Source: JACKAQ01 sp020634975 [NCBI: Calditrichia bacterium]
GTDB taxonomy: Bacteria > Calditrichota > Calditrichia > RBG-13-44-9
Direction: 5' to 3'
Assembly: GCA_020634975.1 (NCBI GenBank)
Contig: JACKAQ010000002.1
Span: 558,001-622,000, forward strand
Length of the DNA: 64,000 bases
Part shown: in pieces, positions 28,293 to 37,487 of the stretch
Layout of the letters: every line of letters begins with the position of its first letter
How positions within the stretch are numbered: position 1 is the stretch's first letter
Position numbers and translations under genes: made by a program
The notes under the pieces: model-generated
Told to the model about the DNA's origin: nothing
The model's input: the letters and a program-made list of their open reading frames with translations, nothing else
Database searches by the model: none

Positions 28293-28393
28293 AGTTTTTT
28301 CTTGCTTTTTGAGGTTCTCACCCGCATTATAATAATTATTAACGATCGTTCGGATGTAGGTTGATGGATTTGCGCTACAGGGAGGCACGGATC

Positions 28394-31168
28394 ATGAGTT
28401 TGTTTTTGAGTGAATTCGAACAGTTGCAAAACGGTTTGTCAGGCTGGACAGGCGAATCTGCGCTAATTGTGCATATTTACGGGCGTTCCGGTTCCGGAAA
28501 ACAATTTTTAGTTCAACAGGCGTTGCAGCATCCGCTCAAACAATTCAGACCACTTTGGCATTTTGATTTTAACTTTTTTTCGCTGAATTCCCGAGAACAA
28601 TTTATCGAAACAGTCCGGCATATCACCCAAGAATTTGCGCCGGAATTTCAATCCTACCTTACCCAATTTCCATCCCGATTAGGGGCATCGTTGGCACATC
28701 TGGTCGATAGCGCCGTATCGCAAACGACACAAGAACTTTGGGAAAATCATTTTTTGCACGATTTTTTAAGCTACCTCTGCCGCGATAAACGTGGCGTTAT
28801 CGTGCTCAACCAACTGTTCGAAAAAAAGAATCGGATCAGCGCAGATAACTATCGGTTTATTGAGCGTTTACAACAATTGCCATTGCTGATTATTTCCACC
28901 GGAGATGTGCCGCTGGAGCAAAATTCGAGCGATGCCCAGGTGGTGCAAATCCCGTTAAATCAACGTTCCGTCCGGGAGGCAGAACGGCTCATCGCTACAC
29001 AATTGAACACTGATGCGATGAGTACACGGCTTATCACAAACCATCTTTTTGTGAAATCATCCGGAAATTTGCACAAAATTTGTCTGATGCTGGAAGCGTA
29101 TTACCGCCCGTTATTGCAACGCGGAACAAAAAAATTTCGCATCGATAACCAGCAGCTGCAGCGAACCCGCGTGAGTTCAGATTTCATCGATATTTTTCAG
29201 CATTTACTCAGCCAATTTTCAACCGACGAGCAAGCCTGCCTCGGATTTTTAAGTCACTTGAAAGACCCACTGCCACAAGATGTCTGGTTCAGTTTGTTGC
29301 GGGTTGCCGGTGCCGGAAAACGGGCGCATAAAATGTGGCTGCAAAGCAGGATCGTTTTTGAAACGGAACATTGCGGCGAAAAATATGTTGTGGTCGGATG
29401 GGAACCGTGGCGTGAATTTTTGCAAAAAAATGTTCCGATTTATCTGCTGCAACCCATCATGAGTTTCCTGTCCCGCAGCCTCGCCCGGCGTGAACTGGCG
29501 CATCCGCTGGAATTATCCGGATTATTCTCGGAAACCGGAGATTTCGAAACGGCCATCAAAATGTCGCTGCGAGAAGCCAAAGCACTCGCGGATAATGGCG
29601 AAACTATGCGGGCGTTGGATCGCTACGCGTTTTTGCGGCGAAATGTGACGCAATTTCCCAAAACCCGGGTGCCGCTTACCGCAATTTTGCACGATATGGG
29701 CGAACTCCAAATGCAACTCGGATTGTTTGAAAATGCGTTCGAATCGTTTCGGGAGTTGCGCGACCGGCTGAAGAATGACCAAAAAGATGCCTGGATGCAG
29801 GCAAGTTTGCAAATGGCTAACGCGTTGTTTCAAATGGATTTACATTCGGAAGCACATTATTTAATAAAGGATTTGAAATACCGGAAAGATGTTCCGGTTT
29901 ACGTTCACGCATTTTCGCATGTGCTTAATGGCGAACTGGAACAAAATTTTGGTCGTCCCGAATATGCGCTGAAAAGCTATGACAGCGCCCGCGCACTGCT
30001 GGCGGAAACCCGCGACGAAAAAATAATTTTGCAGCTCTATCAAATTTTGAAAGAGCGCTATCAATCGCTGGATGCGGGTGAGTCCTATTTGCAATTGTTG
30101 CAGGATGTTTGTGCGGCATTGCCAGAGCGTTCGCCTTCGGTAACATCGCTGCAGTTGGAGGTCATTCGCCAATTGATCCGGCAACAACATTACGACGAAG
30201 CGCTGCCGTTGGCAATCCGGTTGTTGCGCCGGAATTACCTCACTTTGACACCCAAAATGATCGCTCAACTTCGGCTGTATCTGTCAGAAATTTATGGGTT
30301 TTACGGAAAATGGTATCTCTCGCGCAGCCAGTTGCTGCGGTTGACATCCGTGCCGTTGCTGACGCCTTCCAAACGCATCGAAGCGCAGGTGTTCACCAAT
30401 TTGGGAATCATCGAAAAAGAGTTGAACAAATTTGGTGCTGCGATAGATTATTTGCAGGACGCCCTCAGCTTTTGCAAAGCGCAGCAACTCACACGTCAGG
30501 GATATTTGATCAAAATTCATCTCGGACACATTTATTTGCTTACTCACAGCTACATTCGCGGTTACGATCACCTGATTGAAACGTTGCGCTGGGCGGAAGA
30601 ACAGCGGGATGACGAGCTTATTTTTTCGGCGTTGCTATTTTTGTCGTCTTACAATATGCAACAACAGCATTTGGAAACTGCCGGACGATATCTCGAAAAA
30701 GCGGGTGAAATTATCCATCGCGATAGCAGCTTGCTGGACAAGCTAAACTATAATTATTACAAGACCTTATATCTGATAAAAACCGGCGAATTGGTATCCG
30801 CAGAAAAACAGGTTCACAAATGGTTGAAACAGGCTGACGGTATCATCAAATTCGAAAATTTGGCGAGGGTTTTATTGGGTAGAATTTATGCGATGAATGG
30901 TGATTTCTCAAAAGCAAAACAGCACTTAATTATGGCGCTGGAAATTCAGAAACGCTATCGGCAACCGGCTGTAGAATTGCAAATATTGCGGGAATTGGGC
31001 AATATTTTCAGGAGTGAGCGCGACGAAAGCAGCGCAGCGCATTATTTTGAGCAAGCTTACATCGTATTTCAGCAGTTATTGAACAATGTCGGCGATGAAA
31101 TTATGCGAAAGCAAATGGAAGAATCCCGCGAATATGAGAGTCTGTTGAAATACCAGGCGAACCGTTAA
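28394..31168 (+). CDS. TPR protein with degenerate STAND-like NTPase domain
   Basis: The start at 28394 has GGAGG nine bases upstream; a TTG/ATG pair 30-33 bases earlier lacks one. The 924-residue protein begins with a P-loop NTPase-like domain (about 1-290) that resembles STAND/AAA-16 modules. The Walker A site reads GRSGSGKQ (residues 30-37), with glutamine in place of the essential Ser/Thr, and the Walker B strand reads VIVLNQLF (135-142), with Asn-Gln where two acids are expected. ATP hydrolysis therefore seems lost. The rest, from about 370, is some twelve TPR-like helical repeats. No kinase, guanylate cyclase or DNA-binding domain is attached. It probably acts as a scaffold or as a sensor without ATPase activity. 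Confidence 0.85.
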   Translation: MSLFLSEFEQLQNGLSGWTGESALIVHIYGRSGSGKQFLVQQALQHPLKQFRPLWHFDFNFFSLNSREQFIETVRHITQEFAPEFQSYLTQFPSRLGASLAHLVDSAVSQTTQELWENHFLHDFLSYLCRDKRGVIVLNQLFEKKNRISADNYRFIERLQQLPLLIISTGDVPLEQNSSDAQVVQIPLNQRSVREAERLIATQLNTDAMSTRLITNHLFVKSSGNLHKICLMLEAYYRPLLQRGTKKFRIDNQQLQRTRVSSDFIDIFQHLLSQFSTDEQACLGFLSHLKDPLPQDVWFSLLRVAGAGKRAHKMWLQSRIVFETEHCGEKYVVVGWEPWREFLQKNVPIYLLQPIMSFLSRSLARRELAHPLELSGLFSETGDFETAIKMSLREAKALADNGETMRALDRYAFLRRNVTQFPKTRVPLTAILHDMGELQMQLGLFENAFESFRELRDRLKNDQKDAWMQASLQMANALFQMDLHSEAHYLIKDLKYRKDVPVYVHAFSHVLNGELEQNFGRPEYALKSYDSARALLAETRDEKIILQLYQILKERYQSLDAGESYLQLLQDVCAALPERSPSVTSLQLEVIRQLIRQQHYDEALPLAIRLLRRNYLTLTPKMIAQLRLYLSEIYGFYGKWYLSRSQLLRLTSVPLLTPSKRIEAQVFTNLGIIEKELNKFGAAIDYLQDALSFCKAQQLTRQGYLIKIHLGHIYLLTHSYIRGYDHLIETLRWAEEQRDDELIFSALLFLSSYNMQQQHLETAGRYLEKAGEIIHRDSSLLDKLNYNYYKTLYLIKTGELVSAEKQVHKWLKQADGIIKFENLARVLLGRIYAMNGDFSKAKQHLIMALEIQKRYRQPAVELQILRELGNIFRSERDESSAAHYFEQAYIVFQQLLNNVGDEIMRKQMEESREYESLLKYQANR

Positions 31169-32538
31169 CCGGCAGCGTTTTTGTTAACGAACAGTCCGAT
31201 TTTATCAGCCAGAAATGCCCACAACTGCTTTGTAAGGCTTGCTCTGCTGTAATTTCCCACATGTTGAAACAGATATTGTCCATTGTGTTGTGGGTGGTTT
31301 TCCAGCCAATCGGAGATGCAATTTTTGATCGTTGCAACGTCTGTAAATTCAATAATTTCACCGGCTTTGGCACTTTTGACGAGATGTGCAAGATCGCCCT
31401 CAACCGGACACATTGCCAAAATCGGGCGGCGCAACGCCAGGTATTCGTAAATTCTGCCGGGTGTTAATTGTCGGCTCCCGGGAATCCGCGAATCAACCGC
31501 CAGTGCTAACGCATCAAATTGGGCGGCTCGCAGCAACGCCTCTCGATGCGGGCGATACTTTTCCCAGCGAACGATATCATCCAACCCCATTTCCGAAACC
31601 TGCAGTTCAAATTCGGCTGTCCATTTCCCCAAAAACGTCAATTGCAGCTTTTCAGGCAATTTTTCATCCTGTTGTTTCAATTCCGAGATAGCTTTCAGCA
31701 ATGTTTCCGGGCAATTGCCCTGTGAATAAATGGTGCCCATCACGCCGATTTCCATCGGCTGTTTCTGCTGAGATGACGTTTCACTCTGGGGCAAATGTTC
31801 AAAATCCTGCGGATCGTAACCGTTGCGAATAGTGAGGTGAGGAGTTTGCTCAAATTGCGAAAATCTGTCGACGTAATCCCTTTCCAGTTCTGGGTTTACA
31901 AAAATAACACCTGCTGCGTTGTTCAAACAAAATTGCTCTAATTTCCCATTTAACCATCGTTGAAGTGCTCCGGTTTTGGGCAAATATGGGTTCTTCGACC
32001 AGCCGTCCCGGTAGTCGAGAACCACCGGAATTTGCGAAAATTTTCCGGCGAAAATACCTACTAAACCAGCGGTGAACGGCGGCAGCGTTGCAATAATTGC
32101 ATCAACCGGCTGTTGCCGGTGAAGTCGCCGGATTGCCGACAAAGCAAACGGTAGCCACAGCAACCGGGAATCCGGCACAAAAATTTTACTGACAATTTCG
32201 CGGATTTTTCCACCGCTTTCGCGATTCTTTTTTGTGGTGTCGGGTGTTTTTTTGGGGAGAAGAGTGCGAAACAAATATATCAACCGGAACGGGTCCAGCG
32301 AGCCGCTTCTAATAACCTGTACATTTGCCGGTAAATCAGCGGCAAGCGTCGGATCATCCGCATAAAAATAACTGGGTTTCACCGTCACAACGGATAATTT
32401 TACCCGCAACGGATCAGAAAATTTCAAAAATTTGAGGGTTCGCTGCACGCCGCCACCGCCCATCGGTGGAAAATAATAGCTGACAAAAACAACGTGCGGT
32501 TTACGGGCAGTAACGGCGGATCTGTTCGATGAGTGCAT
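31165..32538 (-). CDS. Glycosyltransferase, GT4-like
   Basis: A 457-residue GT-B-fold glycosyltransferase. The N-terminal domain has the glycine-rich acceptor loop FVSYYFPPMGGGGVQRTLKFLKF, and the C-terminal nucleotide-sugar domain starts near residue 270 (EIGVMGTIYSQGN) and includes the donor-site region PGRIYEYLALRRPILAM. The closest resemblance is to polysaccharide or glycoprotein glycosyltransferases of group 1. The ATG lies 38 bases inside the end of the deoxynucleoside kinase gene, with GGAG upstream. Its TAA stop shares the TTAA palindrome at 31165-31168 with the stop of the convergent TPR gene. Donor and acceptor are unknown. Confidence 0.88.
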   Translation of the reverse strand: MHSSNRSAVTARKPHVVFVSYYFPPMGGGGVQRTLKFLKFSDPLRVKLSVVTVKPSYFYADDPTLAADLPANVQVIRSGSLDPFRLIYLFRTLLPKKTPDTTKKNRESGGKIREIVSKIFVPDSRLLWLPFALSAIRRLHRQQPVDAIIATLPPFTAGLVGIFAGKFSQIPVVLDYRDGWSKNPYLPKTGALQRWLNGKLEQFCLNNAAGVIFVNPELERDYVDRFSQFEQTPHLTIRNGYDPQDFEHLPQSETSSQQKQPMEIGVMGTIYSQGNCPETLLKAISELKQQDEKLPEKLQLTFLGKWTAEFELQVSEMGLDDIVRWEKYRPHREALLRAAQFDALALAVDSRIPGSRQLTPGRIYEYLALRRPILAMCPVEGDLAHLVKSAKAGEIIEFTDVATIKNCISDWLENHPQHNGQYLFQHVGNYSRASLTKQLWAFLADKIGLFVNKNAAG

Positions 32539-33127
32539 CGAGATCGTTGTCTCCGTTCACATAATCGGTTTCGTCTGCGTTGATTTCCAAAACGGAAAAT
32601 TCCTTTTTCGCCTCATTCATCCAACGTTCGTAAGCATGATTGAGATAGGTGATGTAATCGCGCGGGATGCTTTGTTCGAAATCGCGACCGCGCAATGAAA
32701 TGCGGTGCATCAGCGTATCCACCGAGGCACGCAGATAAATAATCACATCCGGTTTCGGCAAATAGGGCACCATGTTGTAAAATAAATCGCGATACGTTGA
32801 ATAATCCCGGTCGTTGATATTGCCCTGCTCATAAAGCGATCGTGCAAAAATTTCCACATCCTCGTAAATGGTTCGATCCTGAATTGCGTGCTGACCGGCT
32901 TCCATTATTTCTTTTTGGCTTTTGAAACGGTGGGCCAGAAAATAGATTTGCAAATTGAATCCCCAACGTTTCATATCTTTATAAAAATCATCAAGATAAG
33001 GGTTGTCAATCACGCTTTCAAAATACGGTTGCCAGCCAAGTTTTTCTGCCATTTTGGTGGTGACAGTTGTTTTGCCAACGCCAATGTTTCCTGCAATTCC
33101 AATTAAATAAGGTTTTTTACTGCTCAT
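32501..33127 (-). CDS. Deoxynucleoside kinase
   Basis: A 208-residue kinase of the dNK family (deoxyadenosine/deoxyguanosine/deoxycytidine kinase type) that phosphorylates deoxynucleosides in the salvage pathway. Motifs: P-loop GIAGNIGVGKTT, the substrate-side DRTIYEDVEIFA (equivalent to the DRS segment), and the lid region ISLRGRDFEQSIP with arginines that contact phosphates. Length is normal for the family. It is first in a two-gene operon with the glycosyltransferase. Confidence 0.9.
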   Translation of the reverse strand: MSSKKPYLIGIAGNIGVGKTTVTTKMAEKLGWQPYFESVIDNPYLDDFYKDMKRWGFNLQIYFLAHRFKSQKEIMEAGQHAIQDRTIYEDVEIFARSLYEQGNINDRDYSTYRDLFYNMVPYLPKPDVIIYLRASVDTLMHRISLRGRDFEQSIPRDYITYLNHAYERWMNEAKKEFSVLEINADETDYVNGDNDLDALIEQIRRYCP

Positions 33128-33276
33128 CGGTGTTTGATTTCCTTTAAGATGCGTTCAGATAATTAGATGATAATTCGTTTCAATTTTGTAAATTGCCCAA
33201 CCATCATACTAAAAAGCGGGCAATAAAGCAACGCGTTTTCTGAAAAGTAGCACTGCGGCAATCGCCGTTTCAATTG

Positions 33277-33309
33277 TTGAAATTTATACAACGATTCGTG
33301 ATATTTTTG
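33277..33309 (+). promoter_or_regulatory. Candidate Bacteroidota-type promoter of the flavoprotein operon
   Basis: TTG at 33277-33279 is followed after 22 bases by TATTTTTG at 33302-33309, matching the TTG-N19-23-TAnnTTTG pattern of Bacteroidota housekeeping promoters. The predicted start of transcription is about 40 bases before the gene at 33357. Confidence 0.4.
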
Positions 33310-33356
33310 TGAACGTTGGTTGGTATTTTGTCCAACAAAATTTTAAAGAGGTGAGA

Positions 33357-34700
33357 ATGGAGCATCTGGTAATTATCGGTAACGGCATTTCCGGCGTTAC
33401 GACAGCGCGGCACGTTCGCAAACGCAGCGATATGCGAATCACGATTATTTCTGCGGAAACGGATCATTTTTTTTCACGCACCGCGTTAATGTATATCTAC
33501 ATGGGGCACATGAAATATGAACATACCAAACCCTATGAAGACTGGTTTTGGGAGAAAAATCGCATCGATTTAATCCGCGGATTTGTGACCGGCATTGATA
33601 CGGATAGGCGGATCGTGACATTGGAAAATGGCGATGCCATTGAATACGACAAACTGGTGATTTCCACCGGTTCCAAAAGCAATAAATTCGGTTGGCCGGG
33701 ACAGGATTTGCCGGGCGTTCAGGGATTGTATTCCATTCAAGATGTGGAATTATTGGAAAAAAACAGTGAAAACGCCAAACGCGCAGTCATTGTTGGCGGT
33801 GGTTTGATCGGCATCGAATTGGCGGAAATGCTGGTCAGCCGGGGGATTTCCGTCACCTTTTTGGTACGTGAAGAGCGTTATTGGAGCAATATTTTGCCCA
33901 AAGAAGAATCGGAGCTGGTCGGTAGGCACATCATCGAGCACGGACTGGATTTGCGATTAAATGTTAGCCTGAAAGAAATTTTGGCTGGACCGGACGGACG
34001 GGTTCGCAGCGTTGTTATTGCAGAAACCGGCGAAGAAATTCCCTGCCAAATAGTCGGATTGACACCCGGCGTCAGCCCGAATATCGACATGGTGAAACAA
34101 ACAAAAATCGCCACCGGGCGCGGCGTTTTGGTAAATGATTATCTGGAAACCAATATTCCCAACGTTTACGCCTGTGGCGATTGTGCAGAAATTGTTGTTG
34201 AAGGGGAGGGGCGAAATCGCGTTGAACAATTGTGGTACACCGGCAAAATGCACGGACTGGCACTCTCCAAAACCATATGCGGTGAGCGAACAAAATATGA
34301 ACGCGGTATCTGGTTTAACTCTGCTAAATTTATTGATATCGAATATCAAACTTACGGTTTTGTAAACAACAAACCCCGCGATGGCGAAATCAATTTTTAT
34401 TGGGAATCGCCCGAAAACCGCACCTGTTTCAGAATGGTGTTTCGCGAAACGGATCGCAGTATTGTCGGTGTCAACTTTTTCGGGATTCGCTCGCGACACA
34501 GCATTTGGGAAAACTGGATACGCGAAAACCGGACCGCGGAATTTGCTATCGAAAATTTGAAATCGGCTAATTTTGATCCGGAATTCTACACAAAATATGA
34601 GCCGGAAATCCGATCGGCTTTCTACCGGCAATTCCCGCCGAGAACGCCGCAGTCGAACAAATCGGGTGTGCTCGCAGCATTGGTCGCGAAATTATTTTAA
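33357..34700 (+). CDS. FAD/NAD(P)-dependent oxidoreductase
   Basis: Starting at the ATG at 33357 (GAGGTG upstream), the protein has 447 residues. It belongs to the pyridine nucleotide-disulfide reductase-like class without a redox disulfide, resembling rubredoxin reductase and NirB-type flavoproteins. The FAD site VIIGNGISGVTTARH opens the protein, the NAD(P) site IVGGGLIGIELAE lies near residue 145, and the second FAD motif NVYACGDCAE near 280. The last 120 residues form an unusual extension rather than the standard dimerisation domain. It precedes the membrane Fe-S protein gene by 32 bases, so it probably passes electrons from NAD(P)H to that protein. Confidence 0.87.
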   Translation: MEHLVIIGNGISGVTTARHVRKRSDMRITIISAETDHFFSRTALMYIYMGHMKYEHTKPYEDWFWEKNRIDLIRGFVTGIDTDRRIVTLENGDAIEYDKLVISTGSKSNKFGWPGQDLPGVQGLYSIQDVELLEKNSENAKRAVIVGGGLIGIELAEMLVSRGISVTFLVREERYWSNILPKEESELVGRHIIEHGLDLRLNVSLKEILAGPDGRVRSVVIAETGEEIPCQIVGLTPGVSPNIDMVKQTKIATGRGVLVNDYLETNIPNVYACGDCAEIVVEGEGRNRVEQLWYTGKMHGLALSKTICGERTKYERGIWFNSAKFIDIEYQTYGFVNNKPRDGEINFYWESPENRTCFRMVFRETDRSIVGVNFFGIRSRHSIWENWIRENRTAEFAIENLKSANFDPEFYTKYEPEIRSAFYRQFPPRTPQSNKSGVLAALVAKLF

Positions 34701-34732
34701 TCTGAAATTTCTGAAAACAAGGATCACAGAAA

Positions 34733-36070
34733 ATGGCATCTGTTTCAATGATATCTGAAAATCATTCGCATGAAAATGAAATGACCGGCTTGCAAAAACT
34801 GGGTTTGGCCCTGTTTTCCATCGGATTGCTCGTTTTACTGGTCAGTTTTGGCGGTGTCGGTGCTAACCAGCCACTGTTGTTTTTTGGGCTGAGCATCGGG
34901 TTGACAACTGTTGGCGGTGTAATGTATATCTACCCCAAAAAACGGTTGCTGCCGGGCATCAAAAACAATCACATCTGGTTCAAGAGTATGACATCTCGCG
35001 GGGCTGTAGCGTGGATGACTGGCGTGCTCTTTACGGGATTTTATGTGCTACTATACTGGTTTCCGGGAACGCTGGAACATTGGATAAGGCTGGCAGATCC
35101 ATTGAGCATGTTGCTCACCGGAAGTGCGGCAAATCAATGGTTTTTATACGGATTATTTTACACGCTGGCAGTTTTGGTGATGGGCTTGCGGATGATCGTG
35201 TTCAAATACCGGCACAATCGTTACCAGATAATCCGCACCCTTTCAGTGATGTTTTTCCAACTGGGATTTGCCTTTTTGTTACCGAATTTTTTGCGGTTGT
35301 TGAACCAGCCTGAATTTTATTTTACCTATTTCTGGCCGTTAAAATACAGCTATCTGTTCCCGAATGATGTAAATTGGCTGATGTCTCAGCCCGGCGGATT
35401 GGGCGTTTTTATGGTGTTTTGGGGCGCAATCATGTCTTTTATCGCAACGCCGGTGCTCACTTATTTTTACGGCAAACGATGGTATTGTTCGTGGGTTTGC
35501 GGCTGCGGCGGATTGGCGGAAACCCTTGGCGATCCGTACCGGCAACTTTCGGACAAATCGCTCACCGCCTGGAAAGTTGAACGCTGGATGATTCACAGCG
35601 TGCTGGTTTTTATTACCATCACTACCGCAGCTCTGTGGATCAACTCCGCAACAAACGGGCAAATGCTCGGATCGCTATCCAACAGTTTTTCCAGCACTTA
35701 TGGATTTTTGATTGGTGCGGTTTTCTCCGGTGTAATCGGTGTCGGGTTTTATCCGGTGATGGGCAGTCGGGTGTGGTGTCGTTTCGGTTGCCCGATGGCT
35801 GCTGTTTTGGGCATCATTCAGAAAAAATTCTCGCGTTTCAGGATCACAACCAACGGATCGCAATGTATTTCCTGCGGAAACTGCTCCACCTATTGCGAAA
35901 TGGGTATCGACGTTCGGTGGTATGCGCAGCGGGAGCAAAATATTATCAGGGCATCTTGCGTGGGTTGTGGTGTTTGCGCAGCCGTTTGTCCACGCGGCGT
36001 GCTGAAACTGGAAAACAGCAAACCTGGTGATCGATATAATTTGGTGTTGGATGATCAGTTGATTCAGTAG
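34733..36070 (+). CDS. Membrane-bound 4Fe-4S protein, NapH/NosR/CcoG-like
   Basis: A 445-residue polytopic membrane protein with about seven hydrophobic segments and two C-terminal ferredoxin-type clusters (CISCGNCSTYC and CVGCGVCAAVCPRG). Two further Cys pairs in loops, CSWVCGCGG and CRFGCPM, correspond to the conserved CxxxC motifs of NapH/NosR/CcoG membrane ferredoxins. AGGA precedes the ATG. Such proteins move electrons across or along the cytoplasmic membrane, or take part in copper reduction (CcoG). Pairing with a soluble flavoprotein suggests a small NAD(P)H-to-membrane redox chain whose terminal acceptor is not encoded here. Confidence 0.87.
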   Translation: MASVSMISENHSHENEMTGLQKLGLALFSIGLLVLLVSFGGVGANQPLLFFGLSIGLTTVGGVMYIYPKKRLLPGIKNNHIWFKSMTSRGAVAWMTGVLFTGFYVLLYWFPGTLEHWIRLADPLSMLLTGSAANQWFLYGLFYTLAVLVMGLRMIVFKYRHNRYQIIRTLSVMFFQLGFAFLLPNFLRLLNQPEFYFTYFWPLKYSYLFPNDVNWLMSQPGGLGVFMVFWGAIMSFIATPVLTYFYGKRWYCSWVCGCGGLAETLGDPYRQLSDKSLTAWKVERWMIHSVLVFITITTAALWINSATNGQMLGSLSNSFSSTYGFLIGAVFSGVIGVGFYPVMGSRVWCRFGCPMAAVLGIIQKKFSRFRITTNGSQCISCGNCSTYCEMGIDVRWYAQREQNIIRASCVGCGVCAAVCPRGVLKLENSKPGDRYNLVLDDQLIQ

Positions 36071-36125
36071 TGAAAGGAAAAATTTGGCTATGGAATACTC
36101 ACTTTATCAATTGTCCAGCATCGTT

Positions 36126-36977
36126 TTAAGCCAGCCCGAAACGTGCGATGTGAATTGCGCCGTTCAGCGCAGAAAACTGCCCGTTTTCGCTTAGCCGAAC
36201 CTCCGGTTCCGGTACCAGTTTTAGCCGTTCGCGCATTTGCGAAATCGCCGGACGCAGCAGTTTTTCGCCGCCGCCAACGGCAACGCCGCCACCGAGGATG
36301 ATTAATTCGGGCGCGTAAAGCGTAGTGATATTTCGCAATCCCTGCCCCAAATTAAATGCGACTTCTGCCCATTCCGCATCGTCTAATGTTGCGGCGGGTT
36401 TGCCATAAATTCGCTCAATTCCGCGCCCGGAAATCAGTGCTTCCAAACAATCCGGCGTGCCGCATGCACAGGAGATTTTTTCCGGAAAACGGCAGCGATA
36501 TGCGACTGACATGTGCCCGATTTCCGGATGTGCGCCATTCCACCCACGATTCAATTTCCCATTGACAACCATCGAACCGCCGCAACCGGTGCTGATCGTC
36601 AAATAAACCAATCGCTCCGGCGGTTGTGGCAACTGCGCATATTCACCGAGTGCGGCGACGTTGGTATCCACATCGAGCCAAAATGGGCAATTGAACTCAT
36701 TTTCCATTATTTGTTTGAGCGGCACATTGCGCCATTGCGGTTGATGCAGCGGCGAAACCACTCCGGTTCGCCAGTCCAGTTGACCGCCGGTGGCTGCACC
36801 AATTGCCGTAATCGGTTGATTTTCAGCGAGTTCAGTAACGAATGATTTGAGGAGATTTAATCCGGTTAGTAAATCCTGCGGCGTCTCGTGGCGAATGGTG
36901 CGAATGATGGTCCCATCTGCTTTTGCTGCGGCAGCCAATATTTTGGTGCCGCCAATGTCCAGACCGATATATCGCAT
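36126..36977 (-). CDS. ROK-family sugar kinase, glucokinase-like
   Basis: A 283-residue ROK protein without an N-terminal helix-turn-helix, so a kinase rather than a repressor. The phosphate-binding DIGGTK motif lies at residues 7-12, a catalytic aspartate in WLDVDTNVAALGE, and the zinc-binding ROK signature in HPEIGHMSV followed by CACGTPDCLEALISG. The usual GTGIGGG turn is STGCGGS here, a mild departure. It likely phosphorylates glucose, mannose, N-acetylglucosamine or a similar hexose. It ends a six-gene operon and starts 12 bases after the GTPase-like gene; no ribosome site is obvious, which suggests coupling. Confidence 0.88.
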   Translation of the reverse strand: MRYIGLDIGGTKILAAAAKADGTIIRTIRHETPQDLLTGLNLLKSFVTELAENQPITAIGAATGGQLDWRTGVVSPLHQPQWRNVPLKQIMENEFNCPFWLDVDTNVAALGEYAQLPQPPERLVYLTISTGCGGSMVVNGKLNRGWNGAHPEIGHMSVAYRCRFPEKISCACGTPDCLEALISGRGIERIYGKPAATLDDAEWAEVAFNLGQGLRNITTLYAPELIILGGGVAVGGGEKLLRPAISQMRERLKLVPEPEVRLSENGQFSALNGAIHIARFGLA

Positions 36978-36989
36978 AAAAACAATAGG

Positions 36990-37487
36990 TTAGCTTGTTG
37001 TATCTTCTGTTTGACCGGTTGCTTTTTCCAGCCATAAAGATTCCCAGAGATGTTGCTTTAGTGCCGGAAAATCGGGATGCCAGAGAAAAATCCGGCTGTT
37101 TTCAGCCAGAAACAATCCGTTCAACACTGGTATTGTCAATTTTTTAATGCGCTCCGGCTCTGTTAATACTGCTACGGTTGTCGGAATTCCAGCGAATTTG
37201 TGGCACAGCCGATCCATTTTTTCGCGGTGGGCAACGGATAAATTATTCTTGCCGGCGTCAGTTGCGATCAAAACACTGTGCAAATGGGGGAGGAGGTGGT
37301 GTAATAATTCTTCGGGCAAATTGGGTGCGTTCACCAAATCGTAAACCATCGCCACTGTGTCGGCATCAATTTCGAATCGATAAACCGGAACACCCAGCAC
37401 CTCACCGTTTTTTTCAAACAAGTTATCCAAAAGCGATTTGCTGATTTCCGGTGATACAGAAATCATTGCTGTTTCGATAAAGTTCAT
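36990..37487 (-). CDS. Degenerate GTPase-like protein of the DUF4388 module
   Basis: A 165-residue soluble protein without a signal peptide. It has no P-loop, but the central segment (VYDLVNAPNL, HSVLIATDAGKNN, REKMDRLCHKFAGIPTTVAVLTEPERIKKL) follows the beta-alpha pattern of the second half of Arf/MglA-like small GTPases. A similar segment ends the DUF4388 protein two genes upstream. The assignment is an inference from pattern, not from a conserved motif. Its ATG overlaps the stop of the DUF4388 gene by four bases, so the stoichiometry of the two products is probably linked. Confidence 0.6.
   Translation of the reverse strand: MNFIETAMISVSPEISKSLLDNLFEKNGEVLGVPVYRFEIDADTVAMVYDLVNAPNLPEELLHHLLPHLHSVLIATDAGKNNLSVAHREKMDRLCHKFAGIPTTVAVLTEPERIKKLTIPVLNGLFLAENSRIFLWHPDFPALKQHLWESLWLEKATGQTEDTTS

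Noticed and set aside
36090-36194. A 34-residue plus-strand frame (MEYSLYQLSS) with AAAGGA upstream, after the Fe-S protein gene
   Set aside because: It runs 69 bases into the convergent ROK gene and resembles no family. It may be the remnant of a former third gene of that operon, but this cannot be supported.
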